This document shows, piece by piece, positions 24,459 through 34,300 of a DNA stretch of 64,000 nt. The DNA comes from CAG-103 sp905215475 (GTDB lineage: Bacteria > Bacillota > Clostridia > Oscillospirales > Oscillospiraceae). The notes under the pieces are model-generated. The model was not told the origin of the DNA, did no database searches, and saw only the letters and a program-made list of their open reading frames with translations. Every line of letters starts with the position of its first letter. The stretch's first letter is position 1. The DNA is taken from assembly GCA_905215475.1 (NCBI GenBank), contig CAJMPW010000001.1, forward strand, positions 1 to 64,000. The letters run 5' to 3'. The position numbers were made by a program, and so were the translations under genes.

Positions 24459-25340
24459 ATGAAAATTCTCAAACGGGTTCTGCCCATCGTGCTTGCCGTG
24501 TGTCTGCTGGCAAGTCTCGGTGCGGTGTCGGCCATCGACGCCGGTGAGACGCGCACCGTTATCGGCGCCGACCTCACGGACGACCAGATCAAGACCGTCT
24601 ACAAGACTTTCGGCATCGAGCGCGGCAGCGTCAAGGAGCTGACCGTCACGAATCAGGACGAGCGGCAATACCTCAGCGGTGTCATCAGCGACGCGCAGAT
24701 CGGCACGAAGGCCATCTCCTGCATCTCCATCGAGGTGCTCGATGCCGGAAAAGGCATGACCGTCAACACGTCGCACATTACCTACTGCACGAGCCAGATG
24801 TACATCAGCGCGCTGGCGACTGCCGGCATCATGGACGCAAAGATCAGCGTGGCCGCGCCGTTCGACGTCTCGGGCACTGCGGCGCTGACCGGCATCTACA
24901 AGGCGTATGAGGACATTACGGGCACAAAGCTCGATGAGACTGCCAAGGCCGTCTCCTCGCAGGAGCTGGCGACGACGGCGGAGCTCGCGCAGGCCATCGG
25001 CGACTATGACTCGGTCGAGATCGTCAACGAGCTCAAGCTCATCCTCAACGAGACCAAGGACATGACCGATGCCGAGCTGCGCGCCAAGATCCGGGAGATC
25101 GCCGCCGAGTACAACGTCACGCTCACGGACGACCAGATGACCCAGCTCGTGAGCCTCTGCCGCTCGCTCGAAAAGCTCGACACGAACGCCCTGCTCTCGA
25201 AGGTGCAGGCTGTGCAGGACACGCTCAAGCAGCTTGCCGGCGCCAAGGAGAAGGTCGCCGCCTTCACCGGCAAGGTCAAGGACATCATCACCGCCATCGG
25301 TGATTTCTTCGACCGCGTCATCGCGCTTTTCCACAAGTAA
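24459..25340 (+). CDS. Secreted DUF1002 (YpuA-like) protein
   Basis: The start is ATG 24459 after GGGGAAAGGAAAC, giving 293 residues. A Sec signal (LPIVLAVCLLASLGAVSA) precedes a DUF1002 region with the family's TVIGADLTDDQ...YKTFGI opening, TYCTSQMYISALATAGI and FDVSGTAALTGIYKAYE. The C-terminal third is helical and charged. YpuA of Bacillus is an envelope-stress-responsive exported protein of unknown function, and the same can be said here. It stands alone between the feo operon and a convergent MFS gene. Confidence 0.85.
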   Translation: MKILKRVLPIVLAVCLLASLGAVSAIDAGETRTVIGADLTDDQIKTVYKTFGIERGSVKELTVTNQDERQYLSGVISDAQIGTKAISCISIEVLDAGKGMTVNTSHITYCTSQMYISALATAGIMDAKISVAAPFDVSGTAALTGIYKAYEDITGTKLDETAKAVSSQELATTAELAQAIGDYDSVEIVNELKLILNETKDMTDAELRAKIREIAAEYNVTLTDDQMTQLVSLCRSLEKLDTNALLSKVQAVQDTLKQLAGAKEKVAAFTGKVKDIITAIGDFFDRVIALFHK

Positions 25341-25361
25341 ATCCGGATATAATATAGGAAA

Positions 25362-25396
25362 CCCGCCCGCAGGCAGCGCCTGCGGGCGGGCTTTCG
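25362..25396. terminator. Terminator between convergent DUF1002 and MFS genes
   Basis: A perfect 13-bp stem (CCCGCCCGCAGGC, 25362-25374, with 25378-25390) is followed by CTTTCG on the plus strand. It lies 10 bp from the end of the MFS gene, so it may serve both. Confidence 0.85.
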
Positions 25397-25399
25397 CGT

Positions 25400-26752
25400 T
25401 TATTTTTCCAGTGCGGCGAGCTTCTCGCGGCGGATGCGTCCGGCGTCCCGGCGGACAAAGTACGCGGGGATGAGGATGAACACCGCGCTCACGGCCGCGG
25501 CCAGAAACAGCTCATACGGGTAGAGGTAGCTGCCGGCATAGCTCGGATACTTGGCGAGCACCTCCGCCGTCGGCTCGAGCGCGACAGCCCGGATGATCAG
25601 CGGGTCGATGATGCTCGCAAGCACCATGGGCAGCATGATGTAGATGACCATCTTCACGCTCTGCGACGCGCCGGCGCGCCCGGCGGGCGTATAGTCGCGC
25701 GACGAGGCGGTGAACAGACCCGCCATGGCGAGGTTTCCGGCCATGATGCACGTGCCGCCGACGCACAGCAGCGGCATGGCGTGACCGAGAAATTTGATGC
25801 TGTAGGCGATCAGTCCGCCGAGCACCTGCATGGCGGCCACGGGGTAATAGAATTTCTCCTTGCCGAAGCGGTCCATGGCCTTGCCCGCGAGCACGGACAG
25901 CACCGCCGAGGCAAGCACGACGATGCCGATGGGCAGGATGTAGTTGTCGATGCCGAGCGTGACCTCGACGAGTGAGATCATGTACGGCTGCCAGAGCTGC
26001 ATCGCAAGCCCGGAGAACATCATGCCGAGAAAGCAGATGTAGATCATCTTGTTGGCGCGGATGTTCGCCGGGCGGAAAGCGTAGAGCACGTCGCGCAGGT
26101 ACGTGTCGCCCTGCATGGGGCGCAGGGTGGGGCTGTCGCGGAAGATGCACAGCCCGAGCACGCCGGCCGCGCTCGTCAGAGCGCCGAGGATGAGGAAAAA
26201 GCCCGTCCAGTTGCCGTGCACGGTCATGCCGTCAAAGCCGGCGAAGATGACGATGAGCGCGACGATCGGCAGGATGCTCAGCACGATGTCCACGACGCCG
26301 CGGTTCGTGACGTCGGTCACGTCCGTGACCCAGGCGGAAAAGGCCGAGTCGTTGGCGGTGCTGCCGATGGCGGACATGACGCAGTCCATGACGACGAAGA
26401 GCGTCACCGCGAGACCGACGCTGCCGCCGACCTGCCCGTTGCCGAAGAGCGCGAACGCCGCCGTCGTGATGCCCCAGAGGATGTAGCCCCAGCAGACGAA
26501 GGCGCGGCGCTTGCCCACACGGTCTGACCACGCGGCGCTGAAGATCGTCGCGAGCGCGGCGGCGATGGCGCTGGCGGCGACGGTCGAGGAGGTCGCCCAG
26601 CCGGCGGCCGTGATGTTTTTTTGAATGTAGGTGGAAAAGTAGACGTTTTCGACCATCCAGGCGATCTGCCCGATGAAGCCGAACACCAGCAGACTCGTCC
26701 AGACGCGCGCGCCGAGCGGTGTCGCCTTTTTGACGACCAGAGTATCTTTCAT
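25400..26752 (-). CDS. Major facilitator superfamily transporter
   Basis: The start is ATG 26752, 7 bp from GGGAGG, giving 450 residues. About 12 membrane helices are seen. The loop between helices 2 and 3 is SDRVGKRRAF, the MFS signature region, and the second half has AGKAMDRFGKEKFYY, its counterpart. The form resembles glycoside/cation symporter-like MFS proteins in gut Clostridia, so a sugar or glycoside substrate is plausible but unproven. It is a single-gene unit with a long AT-rich leader. Confidence 0.85.
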   Translation of the reverse strand: MKDTLVVKKATPLGARVWTSLLVFGFIGQIAWMVENVYFSTYIQKNITAAGWATSSTVAASAIAAALATIFSAAWSDRVGKRRAFVCWGYILWGITTAAFALFGNGQVGGSVGLAVTLFVVMDCVMSAIGSTANDSAFSAWVTDVTDVTNRGVVDIVLSILPIVALIVIFAGFDGMTVHGNWTGFFLILGALTSAAGVLGLCIFRDSPTLRPMQGDTYLRDVLYAFRPANIRANKMIYICFLGMMFSGLAMQLWQPYMISLVEVTLGIDNYILPIGIVVLASAVLSVLAGKAMDRFGKEKFYYPVAAMQVLGGLIAYSIKFLGHAMPLLCVGGTCIMAGNLAMAGLFTASSRDYTPAGRAGASQSVKMVIYIMLPMVLASIIDPLIIRAVALEPTAEVLAKYPSYAGSYLYPYELFLAAAVSAVFILIPAYFVRRDAGRIRREKLAALEK

Positions 26753-27193
26753 AGTGTGCCTCCCTCTGTCCGGTGCGGACACAAAAAGGATACCATGCGC
26801 GCCGGAAAACGGCAACCCGTTTCCGGCGCTGCGGCGGCTGTGCGGGGCAGAAAAAATTTTCTCAAAAATTTTTTTCTTTTTTTGCATTAAAAACGAAATC
26901 TGGCGCATTATTACGGCAGAACGGAAACAAAATTGATTTTCGTCAGACAGAGCACGCTTTCCTCTTAAGGTTGTTTACCGGTTATTTACAACTTTACCCC
27001 ACACACAAACTTTTGCTTGCTCTGCGGCGCCTGCGCGACACACACGCGCGGGCGCATTTCTTTTTTAAATGCCGCGTCTCGGCCTGCGCTTTGCCGGGCC
27101 GCTGTGCCTCCCGGCGAAAACACCCCGCGTGCAGCCAGCACCGCGCCGGTCGTGCGCCGGGGCAAGCAGCGGCACGAACGCGCCCAAGACGCG
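26753..27193. other. Intergenic leader of the MFS gene with a palindrome
   Basis: This stretch has no credible gene. Next to the MFS gene it is rich in A/T runs. At 26970-26992 lies an imperfect palindrome, GTTGTTTACCGGTTATTTACAAC in two halves around ACCGGT, which could be a repressor site. The remainder, 27000-27190, is high-GC with nothing recognisable. Confidence 0.35.
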
Positions 27194-27222
27194 AAAAAGG
27201 CTCGCCCAATCGGGCGAGCCTT
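27194..27222 (-). terminator. Terminator of rpmB
   Basis: An 11-bp stem (AAGGCTCGCCC, 27197-27207, with 27212-27222) is followed on the minus strand by TTTTTCG. Confidence 0.92.
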
Positions 27223-27243
27223 GTTCGGTGCAATGATTGCAAT

Positions 27244-27432
27244 TCACACAGCGCGGGTGACCTTGCCGCTGCGGAGGCAGCGGGTGCATGCGTAGACGTG
27301 CTGGGGTTTTCCGTCCACGATGGCCTTGACGCGCTTCACATTGGGTTTCCAAGTGCGGTTGGAACGGCGGTGAGAGTGGCTCACCTGAATGCCGAAGCTC
27401 ACGCCCTTGTCGCAAAACTGACATTTTGCCAT
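27244..27432 (-). CDS. rpmB: 50S ribosomal protein L28
   Basis: The ATG at 27432 follows AAGGAGGTGC and gives 62 residues. The sequence MAKCQFCDKGVSFGIQVSHSHRRSNRTW is a standard bacterial L28. It is of the zinc-binding type, with CQFC near the N-terminus and CTRC near the C-terminus. L28 is part of the large ribosomal subunit near the E site. The gene stands alone with its own promoter and terminator. Confidence 0.97.
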   Translation of the reverse strand: MAKCQFCDKGVSFGIQVSHSHRRSNRTWKPNVKRVKAIVDGKPQHVYACTRCLRSGKVTRAV

Positions 27433-27478
27433 TGGTTGAAGCACCTCCTTCTCTAATATCTGCGAGAACAGCTTTCTC

Positions 27479-27507
27479 ATAATAGCAGAAACCATGACCG
27501 ATTGCAA
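27479..27507 (-). promoter_or_regulatory. rpmB promoter
   Basis: On the minus strand TTGCAA (27502-27507), 17 bp and TATTAT (27479-27484) lie about 45 bp upstream of the L28 start. Confidence 0.75.
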
Positions 27508-27579
27508 GATGATTTTCACATTTTCTGCGCATTTTCTGCTGTGCGACCGGAAAAAAACCCAGCCGCGGCGCAAAAGCCG

Positions 27580-27608
27580 TTGCCAAATGCCGTTATGTTC
27601 GCTACAAT
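27580..27608 (+). promoter_or_regulatory. hprK operon promoter
   Basis: TTGCCA (27580-27585), 17 bp and TACAAT (27603-27608) lie about 85 bp upstream of the hprK start. Confidence 0.72.
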
Positions 27609-27693
27609 AGAATGCGGGGGAGCAGACGCTCCGCCCATAGGATCACAGGTTTCCGCCGCCGTGCGCGGCGTTGTCAGAAAGGAGATGCGCACC

Positions 27694-28638
27694 ATGGGCG
27701 CACCGCGTTATACCGTACCGCTGCAAAAGATCGTCACCGAGCAGGGACTGACCGTCCTGCACACCGCCGCCGATTACGCCACGCGCGCGATCAGCACGGC
27801 CGACGTCAACCGGCCGGGGCTGCAGCTCGCCGGCTTCTACAACTACTTTGACCCCGAGCGCCTGCAGATCATCGGCCGCGTCGAGAGCACGTTTCTTGAG
27901 ACGCTCACATCCGCACAGCGGCGCGAGCGCTTTGAGACGTTCATGCGCTACAACATCATCGGCCTCGTCATCTGCCACGGCATGGACCCGTTTCCCGAGT
28001 GCCTGGAGATGGCGGAAAAGTATGACCGCAACCTCTTTCTCGTGCGCAAGGACACCTCGGAGTTCATGGCCGACCTCATCGCCTCGCTCTCGAGCTATCT
28101 CGCCCCGCGTCTGACGCAGCACGGCGTGCTCGTCGAGGTGTTCGGCGAGGGCGTGCTCATCACGGGTGACAGCGGCGTCGGCAAGAGCGAGACGGCGCTC
28201 GAGCTCATCAAGCGCGGTCACCGGCTCGTCGCGGATGATGCCGTGGAGATCAAGCGCATCAACCGCACGACGCTCATGGGCTCTGCACCCGAGATGATCC
28301 GCTATTATATGGAGCTGCGCGGCATCGGCGTGATCGACGCGCGGCAGATCTACGGCGTCGGTGCGGTCAAGCCCGAGTCGCGTGTGGATCTCGTCGTGCA
28401 GCTCGAGCCGTGGGAGGATGGCAGGGCCTATGACCGCTTGGGACTGACGACGGAGTATTGCGAGATCCTCAACGTGCGCGTGCCGTGCGTGACGATCCCG
28501 GTCGGCCCGGGACGCAACCTCGCCGTGATCCTCGAGCTTGCCGCGATGAACAACCGCCAAAAGGGCATGGGCTACAACGCGGCGCAGAAGCTCGCCGCCG
28601 AGCACGACCGCGGCATTGACCTCGGCATCGGATTTTGA
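27694..28638 (+). CDS. hprK: HPr kinase/phosphorylase
   Basis: The start is ATG 27694, 9 bp after AAAGGAG; the ATG at 27685 is too close to that site. The 314 residues comprise the N-terminal regulatory domain and a C-terminal kinase domain with P-loop GDSGVGKSETALELIKRGHRLVADD, followed by the HPrK signature region (MELRGIGVIDARQIYG). HprK phosphorylates Ser46 of HPr in response to glycolytic intermediates and controls carbon catabolite repression in low-GC Gram-positives. It heads hprK-murB-rapZ-whiA-dnaE, all on one strand with tiny gaps. No ptsH gene is present in the window. Confidence 0.96.
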   Translation: MGAPRYTVPLQKIVTEQGLTVLHTAADYATRAISTADVNRPGLQLAGFYNYFDPERLQIIGRVESTFLETLTSAQRRERFETFMRYNIIGLVICHGMDPFPECLEMAEKYDRNLFLVRKDTSEFMADLIASLSSYLAPRLTQHGVLVEVFGEGVLITGDSGVGKSETALELIKRGHRLVADDAVEIKRINRTTLMGSAPEMIRYYMELRGIGVIDARQIYGVGAVKPESRVDLVVQLEPWEDGRAYDRLGLTTEYCEILNVRVPCVTIPVGPGRNLAVILELAAMNNRQKGMGYNAAQKLAAEHDRGIDLGIGF

Positions 28639-28662
28639 CCCGGAAAGGATAGAACGAACACT

Positions 28663-29580
28663 ATGGCAAATTTGGATCTCATCGTCCGGGCGCTGCGTGC
28701 GCAGTGTCCGGGACTGGAGATATTGGAACACGAACCGATGCGCGCGCACTGCTCGTTTCGCATCGGCGGACCGGCGCGCGCGCTCGTGCGCCCCGCGTCC
28801 GCGGAGGAGACGGCGGCCGTGTGCCGCATCGTGCGCGAGGGCGGCGCGCAGCCGCTCATCATCGGCAACGGCACGAACCTGCTCATTACCGACGGCGCGC
28901 TCGAGCGCATCGTCGTGCAGATGGGCGACAATATGGCCGCCGTCACGCAGCCGGATGCGGCGCATCTGAGCGCGGGCGCGGGCATCCCGCTGGCACGGCT
29001 GGCGCAGGCAGCACTCGGCTGCGGTCTCGCGGGGCTGGAGTTTGCGCACGGCATCCCCGGCTCGCTGGGCGGCGCGGTGTCGATGAACGCCGGCGCCTAC
29101 GGCGGCGAGATGAAGGACGTCGTCGTCTCGACGCGCTACCTTGACGGGGAGCTGCGCCTGTGTGAGGCACACGGCAGCGCGCATGACTTCGGCTACCGCC
29201 GCAGCGCATTTTCCGACACGGACTGCGTCCTGCTTGGCAGCACGCTCGCGCTCACGCCGGGCGACCCGGCGGACATTCAGGCGCGTATGCGCGACCTGAG
29301 CGAGCGCCGCCGCAGCAGACAGCCGCTCGACCTGCCGAGCGCCGGCAGCACGTTCAAGCGACCGGTGGGGGGCTATGCCGCCGCACTCATCGATCAGGCC
29401 GGGCTCAAGGGCTACACAGTCGGCGGCGCACAGGTGAGCGAAAAGCACGCGGGCTTTGTCGTCAACCGCGGCGGCGCCACGTTTGACGATGTGCTGCGGC
29501 TTATGGACGATGTCCGCAGCGCGGTGCTGCGCACGTCCGGCGTGGAGCTTGAGCCGGAAGTGAAGATCATCCGGGGGTGA
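28663..29580 (+). CDS. murB: UDP-N-acetylenolpyruvoylglucosamine reductase
   Basis: This 305-residue enzyme has the FAD-binding fold: SFRIGGPARALVRP, then IIGNGTNLLITDG and GSLGGAVSMNAGAYGGEMKDVV. The catalytic Ser region SAGSTFKRP and a terminal Glu-containing strand (GVELEPEVKIIRG) are present. It lacks the Tyr-loop insertion of E. coli MurB and is therefore the shorter type II enzyme. It uses NADPH to make UDP-MurNAc for peptidoglycan. The gene starts 24 bp after hprK and its end is 5 bp from rapZ. Confidence 0.96.
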   Translation: MANLDLIVRALRAQCPGLEILEHEPMRAHCSFRIGGPARALVRPASAEETAAVCRIVREGGAQPLIIGNGTNLLITDGALERIVVQMGDNMAAVTQPDAAHLSAGAGIPLARLAQAALGCGLAGLEFAHGIPGSLGGAVSMNAGAYGGEMKDVVVSTRYLDGELRLCEAHGSAHDFGYRRSAFSDTDCVLLGSTLALTPGDPADIQARMRDLSERRRSRQPLDLPSAGSTFKRPVGGYAAALIDQAGLKGYTVGGAQVSEKHAGFVVNRGGATFDDVLRLMDDVRSAVLRTSGVELEPEVKIIRG

Positions 29581-29585
29581 CGAGG

Positions 29586-30449
29586 ATGCAATTTCTGATC
29601 GTATCGGGGCTGTCCGGCGGCGGCAAGAGCCGCGCGGCCGACGTGCTGGAGGATCTGGATTTTTACTGTGTGGATAATATGCCCACGGCGCTGCTGACGA
29701 AGTTTGCCGAGCTCTGCCTTGCCACGCGCGGCCGGTATGAAAAGGTCGCGCTCGTGACGGATATCCGCAGTCAGGAGAGCTTTACCGAGCTCTTTGACGC
29801 GCTTGGCGAGCTTGCGGACATGGGCGTGGATTACCGCATTTTGTTCGTTGAGGCATCGGAGAGCGCCATTGTGCGCCGCTATAAGGAGTCGCGCCGCCCG
29901 CATCCGCTGCAGGCGGAGAGCCGCTGCTCCCTGCCGGAGGCCGTGCGCCGCGAGAGCGAGCTGCTCGCCCCCGTGCGTGAGCGCGCGGACTATGTCATCA
30001 ACACCACGGGACTCACGCTCTCGATGCTGCAAAAGCGCATTTGCGAGATCTTTGTCGACGGTGGTACGCGGCGCGATATCCTCATCAACGTCGTGGCCTT
30101 CGGCTTCAAGTACGGCATCCCGATCGACGCCGATCTGGTGTTTGACGTGCGCTTTCTGCCGAACCCGTTTTATGTCGAAAAGCTCCGCCCGCTCAGCGGC
30201 ATGGACACCGAGGTGCAGGAATATGTCCTGCGCAGCGACGTGGCGCAGCACTTTCTCAAAAAGCTCACCGGCATGATCGACTTTCTCCTGCCGCAGTACG
30301 CTGCCGAGGGACGCTATGCGCTCACGATCGGCATCGGCTGCACCGGCGGCCAGCACCGCAGCGTGGCCGTGGCCAAGGCACTGACGGATTATCTCGCCGC
30401 GCGCGACGCGAATGTCCGTCTGCGCAACCGGGACTTCCCGAGAACCTGA
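29586..30449 (+). CDS. rapZ: RapZ/YvcJ-family nucleotide-binding protein
   Basis: ATG 29586 gives 287 residues; a GTG at 29577 overlapping the murB stop is an alternative. The P-loop is GLSGGGKS at the N-terminus. The C-terminal half includes GFKYGIPIDADLVFDVRFLPNPF and GIGCTGGQHRSVAVA, both family hallmarks. In E. coli RapZ is an RNA adaptor that controls glmS, while the Bacillus member (YvcJ) has ATPase/GTPase activity and influences competence. Position between murB and whiA matches other Firmicutes. The usual yvcK gene between rapZ and whiA is absent here. Confidence 0.94.
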   Translation: MQFLIVSGLSGGGKSRAADVLEDLDFYCVDNMPTALLTKFAELCLATRGRYEKVALVTDIRSQESFTELFDALGELADMGVDYRILFVEASESAIVRRYKESRRPHPLQAESRCSLPEAVRRESELLAPVRERADYVINTTGLTLSMLQKRICEIFVDGGTRRDILINVVAFGFKYGIPIDADLVFDVRFLPNPFYVEKLRPLSGMDTEVQEYVLRSDVAQHFLKKLTGMIDFLLPQYAAEGRYALTIGIGCTGGQHRSVAVAKALTDYLAARDANVRLRNRDFPRT

Positions 30450-30462
30450 GCGGAGGCGCACC

Positions 30463-31362
30463 ATGTCCTTTGCAAATGACGTGAAAAACGAGCTGTGCCG
30501 CGTGCCGCTCAGCCACCATTGCTGCGCTGTGGCCGAGGCCTACGGCGTGCTGCTGTACTGCCACACGTTCACGACGCGGGAGATCCGCATCGTGACGGCG
30601 TGCGACGCCTTTGCCGAGCGGCTGCCGAAGCTGTTTCGGCGCGCATTCGGCGCGCATTTTGTACTCCCGGTCACGGAAAAGGCCGGCGGCCGCCATGTGC
30701 TGACCATCACCGACCGCGCCGCCATCGAGACGGTGTTCGCCGCCTTCGGCGCGGATCTGTCGCGCACGGTCGCGCACCACATCAACCTCGGCGTGCTGGA
30801 GAGCGACTGCTGCAAGGCGTCGTTCCTGCGGGGTGCATTTCTCGCTGGCGGCAGCGTCACAGACCCGAGCAAGAACTACCACCTTGAGCTCATCACGGCG
30901 CACGCGAGCGTCAGCCGCGAGGCGGCCGCCCTGCTCACGGAGCTGGGCTTTGCCGCGCGCAGCATCGACCGCGGCGCCAACACCGTGCTCTATTTTAAAA
31001 AGTCCGAGGCCATCGAGGACTTTCTGACCAAGATCGGCGCGCCCTGCGCCGCCATGGACATCATGTCCGCCAAGGTGGAGAAGTCCATGAACAACTCCAT
31101 CAACCGCAAGGTCAACTGCGACACCGCCAACGCCGACAAGGTCGTCGCCGCGGCGCAGGAGCAGATCGATGCCATCCGCCGCATCGAGCGCGATTACGGG
31201 CTCGACGTGCTGCCGGAAAAGCTGCAGAGCGCGGCACTGCTGCGCATTGCCAATCCCGAGGCCAGCCTTGCCGACCTCGCCATGCTCTCGTATCCGCCGG
31301 TGACGAAGAGCTGTCTGAACTACCGGCTGAAAAAACTCATGGAATTTCACATGGACGACTGA
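30463..31362 (+). CDS. whiA: WhiA-family DNA-binding regulator
   Basis: ATG 30463 follows GCGGAGGCG, giving 299 residues. The N-terminal two-thirds is a degenerate LAGLIDADG homing-endonuclease fold (CCKASFLRGAFLAGGSVTDPSKNYHLE). The C-terminal part is a helix-turn-helix (LRIANPEASLADLAMLSYPPVTKSCLNYRLKKL). WhiA controls cell division and chromosome segregation genes in Bacillus and sporulation division in Streptomyces. It lies directly after rapZ, with dnaE only 12 bp downstream. Confidence 0.95.
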   Translation: MSFANDVKNELCRVPLSHHCCAVAEAYGVLLYCHTFTTREIRIVTACDAFAERLPKLFRRAFGAHFVLPVTEKAGGRHVLTITDRAAIETVFAAFGADLSRTVAHHINLGVLESDCCKASFLRGAFLAGGSVTDPSKNYHLELITAHASVSREAAALLTELGFAARSIDRGANTVLYFKKSEAIEDFLTKIGAPCAAMDIMSAKVEKSMNNSINRKVNCDTANADKVVAAAQEQIDAIRRIERDYGLDVLPEKLQSAALLRIANPEASLADLAMLSYPPVTKSCLNYRLKKLMEFHMDD

Positions 31363-31374
31363 AAGGAACGCACG

Positions 31375-34300
31375 ATGGGGTTTGCACATCTGCACGTACA
31401 TAGTGAATACAGCCTGCTCGACGGCGCCTGCCGCATCGGGCCGCTCGTCGAGCGCGCCAAAGAGCTGGGGCAGACCGCGCTGGCGATCACCGACCACGGT
31501 GTCATGTACGGCGCGGTCGCTTTTTACAAGGCGGCCGTGGCTGCCGGCATCCGGCCGATCATCGGCTGCGAGGTCTATGTCGCCCCGCGCGGCATGACCG
31601 ACCGCGTCCACGGTGTGGACGATGCGTATACGCACCTCGTGCTGCTCTGCCGCGACGAGACTGGTTACCACAACCTCTGCTATCTTGTGTCGGCGGCGTT
31701 CGAGCGCGGGTTTTACGGCAAGCCGCGCATCGACTGGCCGCTGCTGCGTGCGCACGCCGAGGGACTCATCTGTCTGAGCGGCTGCGTCGCGGGCGACATT
31801 CCGCGTGCGGTGCTGCGCGGCGATTATGAGGCTGCCAAGGCGCGCGCCGTGGAGCTGCAGGAGCTGTTCGGCGAGGGGAGCTTCTACCTCGAGCTGCAAA
31901 ACCACCGCATGACCGATGAGGCGCGCGTGCGCGCGGCGCTGCTGCGCATCCACCGGGAGACGGGCATCCCGCTCGCTGCGACGAACGACGTGCACTACAT
32001 CCAAAAGCAGGATGCCTACGATCAGGACGTGCTGCTGTGCATCCAGACCGGGCAGACGCTCGACAGCCCCGAGCGGCTGCGCTTCCCGAATGACGAGTTC
32101 TACCTCAAGAGCGAGGCGGAGATGCGCGCGCTCTTTGACGAATATCCGGACGCTGTGGAAAACACGCAGCGCATCGCGGACCGCTGCCGGTTCGATTTCA
32201 CCTTCGGGCACTATCACCTGCCGCGCTTCCTGCTCCCGGAGGGGGAGACGGACTCCGACGCCTATCTCACGAAGTTGTGCGAGCGCGGCTTTGCCCGCCG
32301 CTACGGCGACCGGCCGGAGGTGCACGGGCGCATGGAGTACGAGCTCGATATGATCCGGCGCATGGGCTTTGTGGACTATTTTCTCATCGTCAGCGATTTC
32401 ATCGGCTACGCCAAGGGGCAGCGCATCCCCGTCGGTCCCGGGCGCGGCAGCGCGGCCGGGAGCGTCGTGTCCTACTGCCTCGGCATCACGGATGTTGACC
32501 CCGTGCAGTATAACCTCTACTTCGAGCGCTTTCTCAACCCCGAGCGCGTGAGTATGCCGGATATCGACGTGGACTTCTGCGTGCAGCGGCGCGGGGAAGT
32601 GATCGACTACGTCATCCGCAAATACGGCGCCGACCACGTGGCGCAGATCGTCACCTTCGGCACGATGGCGGCGCGCGCCGCCGTGCGCGATGTCGGCAGG
32701 GTCATGAACCTGACCTACGCCGAGACCGACGCCGTGGCCAAGGCCATCCCCGGCGGCATCAATACCACGCTCGACGAGGCGCTGCAGCAGTCGAAGCCTC
32801 TGCGCGCGATGTATGACGGCGACGAGCGGCTGCACCGGCTCATCGACACCGCCCGCGCCATCGAGGGTATGCCGCGCCACGCGTCGACGCACGCGGCGGG
32901 CGTGGTCATCACCGAGCAGCCGGTGTACGCCTATGTGCCGCTGGCAAGCAATGACGGCGCGCTCGTGTGCCAGTATCAGATGACGACGCTTGAGGAGCTC
33001 GGTCTGCTGAAGATGGACTTTCTCGGTCTGCGCAACCTCACCGTGCTCGAGGACGCGGCGCGCCGCGTGCGCCGCCGCGTGCCGGATTTTCAGGTCGAGC
33101 GCATCCCGCTCGACGATAAGAAGACGTTTGATATGCTTGCCGCCGGGCGCACCGTCGGCGTGTTCCAGCTCGAGAGCGCGGGCATTACCTCCGTGTGCAT
33201 CGGGCTGCGTCCGCGCAGCATCGAGGACATCACCGCCGTCATCGCGCTCTACCGCCCGGGTCCGATGGAGAGCATCCCGCGCTTTCTCGCCTGCTCGGCG
33301 CATCCGGAGCGCATCACCTATCAGCACCCCCTGCTCGAGCCGATCCTCGCCGTGACCTACGGCTGCATCGTCTATCAGGAGCAGGTTATCGAGATCTTCC
33401 GGCAGCTGGCCGGGTTCTCGCTCGGTCAGGCGGACATGATCCGCCGCGCCATGTCGAAGAAAAAAGAGGCCGTCATCACAGCCGAGCGCGCCGCCTTCGT
33501 GCACGGTGACCCGGCGCGGAGCATCCCCGGCGCGGTGGCCAAGGGTGTGCCCGAGCAGACCGCCAACGCGATCTATGACGAGATCCTTGCCTTTGCAAGC
33601 TACGCCTTCAACAAGGCGCACGCGGTATCCTACGCCATCGTGTCCTACCGCACGGCGTATATGAAGCGCAACTATCCGCACGAATACATGGCGGCGCTGC
33701 TGACCTCCGTGCTCGACAACACGCCGAAGGTTACGGAGTACATCGCCGAGTGCCGCGAGCTGGGCATCCGCCTGCTGCCGCCGGACATCAACGCGTCCGA
33801 CGCCGACTTTACCGTGGAAAACGGCGACCTGCGCTTTGGCCTCGTGGCCATCAAGGGCGTGGGGCGCGGACTCATTCAGGCGCTCATGCGTGAGCGGGAG
33901 ATCGGCGGACCGTTCACGGCGTTTGACGAATTCTGCCGCCGCATGAACGGGCACGATCTCAACCGCCGTGCCGCCGAGAGCCTCATCCGCGCCGGCTGCT
34001 TTGACCGCATGGGCTATAAGCGCAAGGCGCTCATGCAGTCGGTCGACCGCGTGCTGGGCGGCGCCGCGAGCGAGAGCCGCATGAACCTCACCGGTCAGAT
34101 GAACCTATTCAGTACGCCGGATGACGGGGGAGGACCTGCCGACACGACGCAGCTCGTGCTGCCGGACGTGGAGGAGTTCACCCGCGCCGAGCTCATGGCC
34201 ATGGAGCGCGAGACCACCGGTCTCTATCTCACCGGTCACCCGATGGATGCGTACCGCGCCCTGGCGCAGCAGGCGAAGGCCGCGCCCATGGGTGACATTC

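Noticed and set aside
26773..27456. A 227-codon plus-strand open frame across the MFS leader and rpmB
   Set aside because: It has no ribosome site, runs through the rpmB gene and its terminator, and shows no domain.
30322..33954. A 1210-codon open frame on the minus strand opposite whiA and dnaE
   Set aside because: It is a mirror of the high-GC codon pattern of two well-supported genes, has low-complexity Arg/His/Val-rich composition, and no domain.
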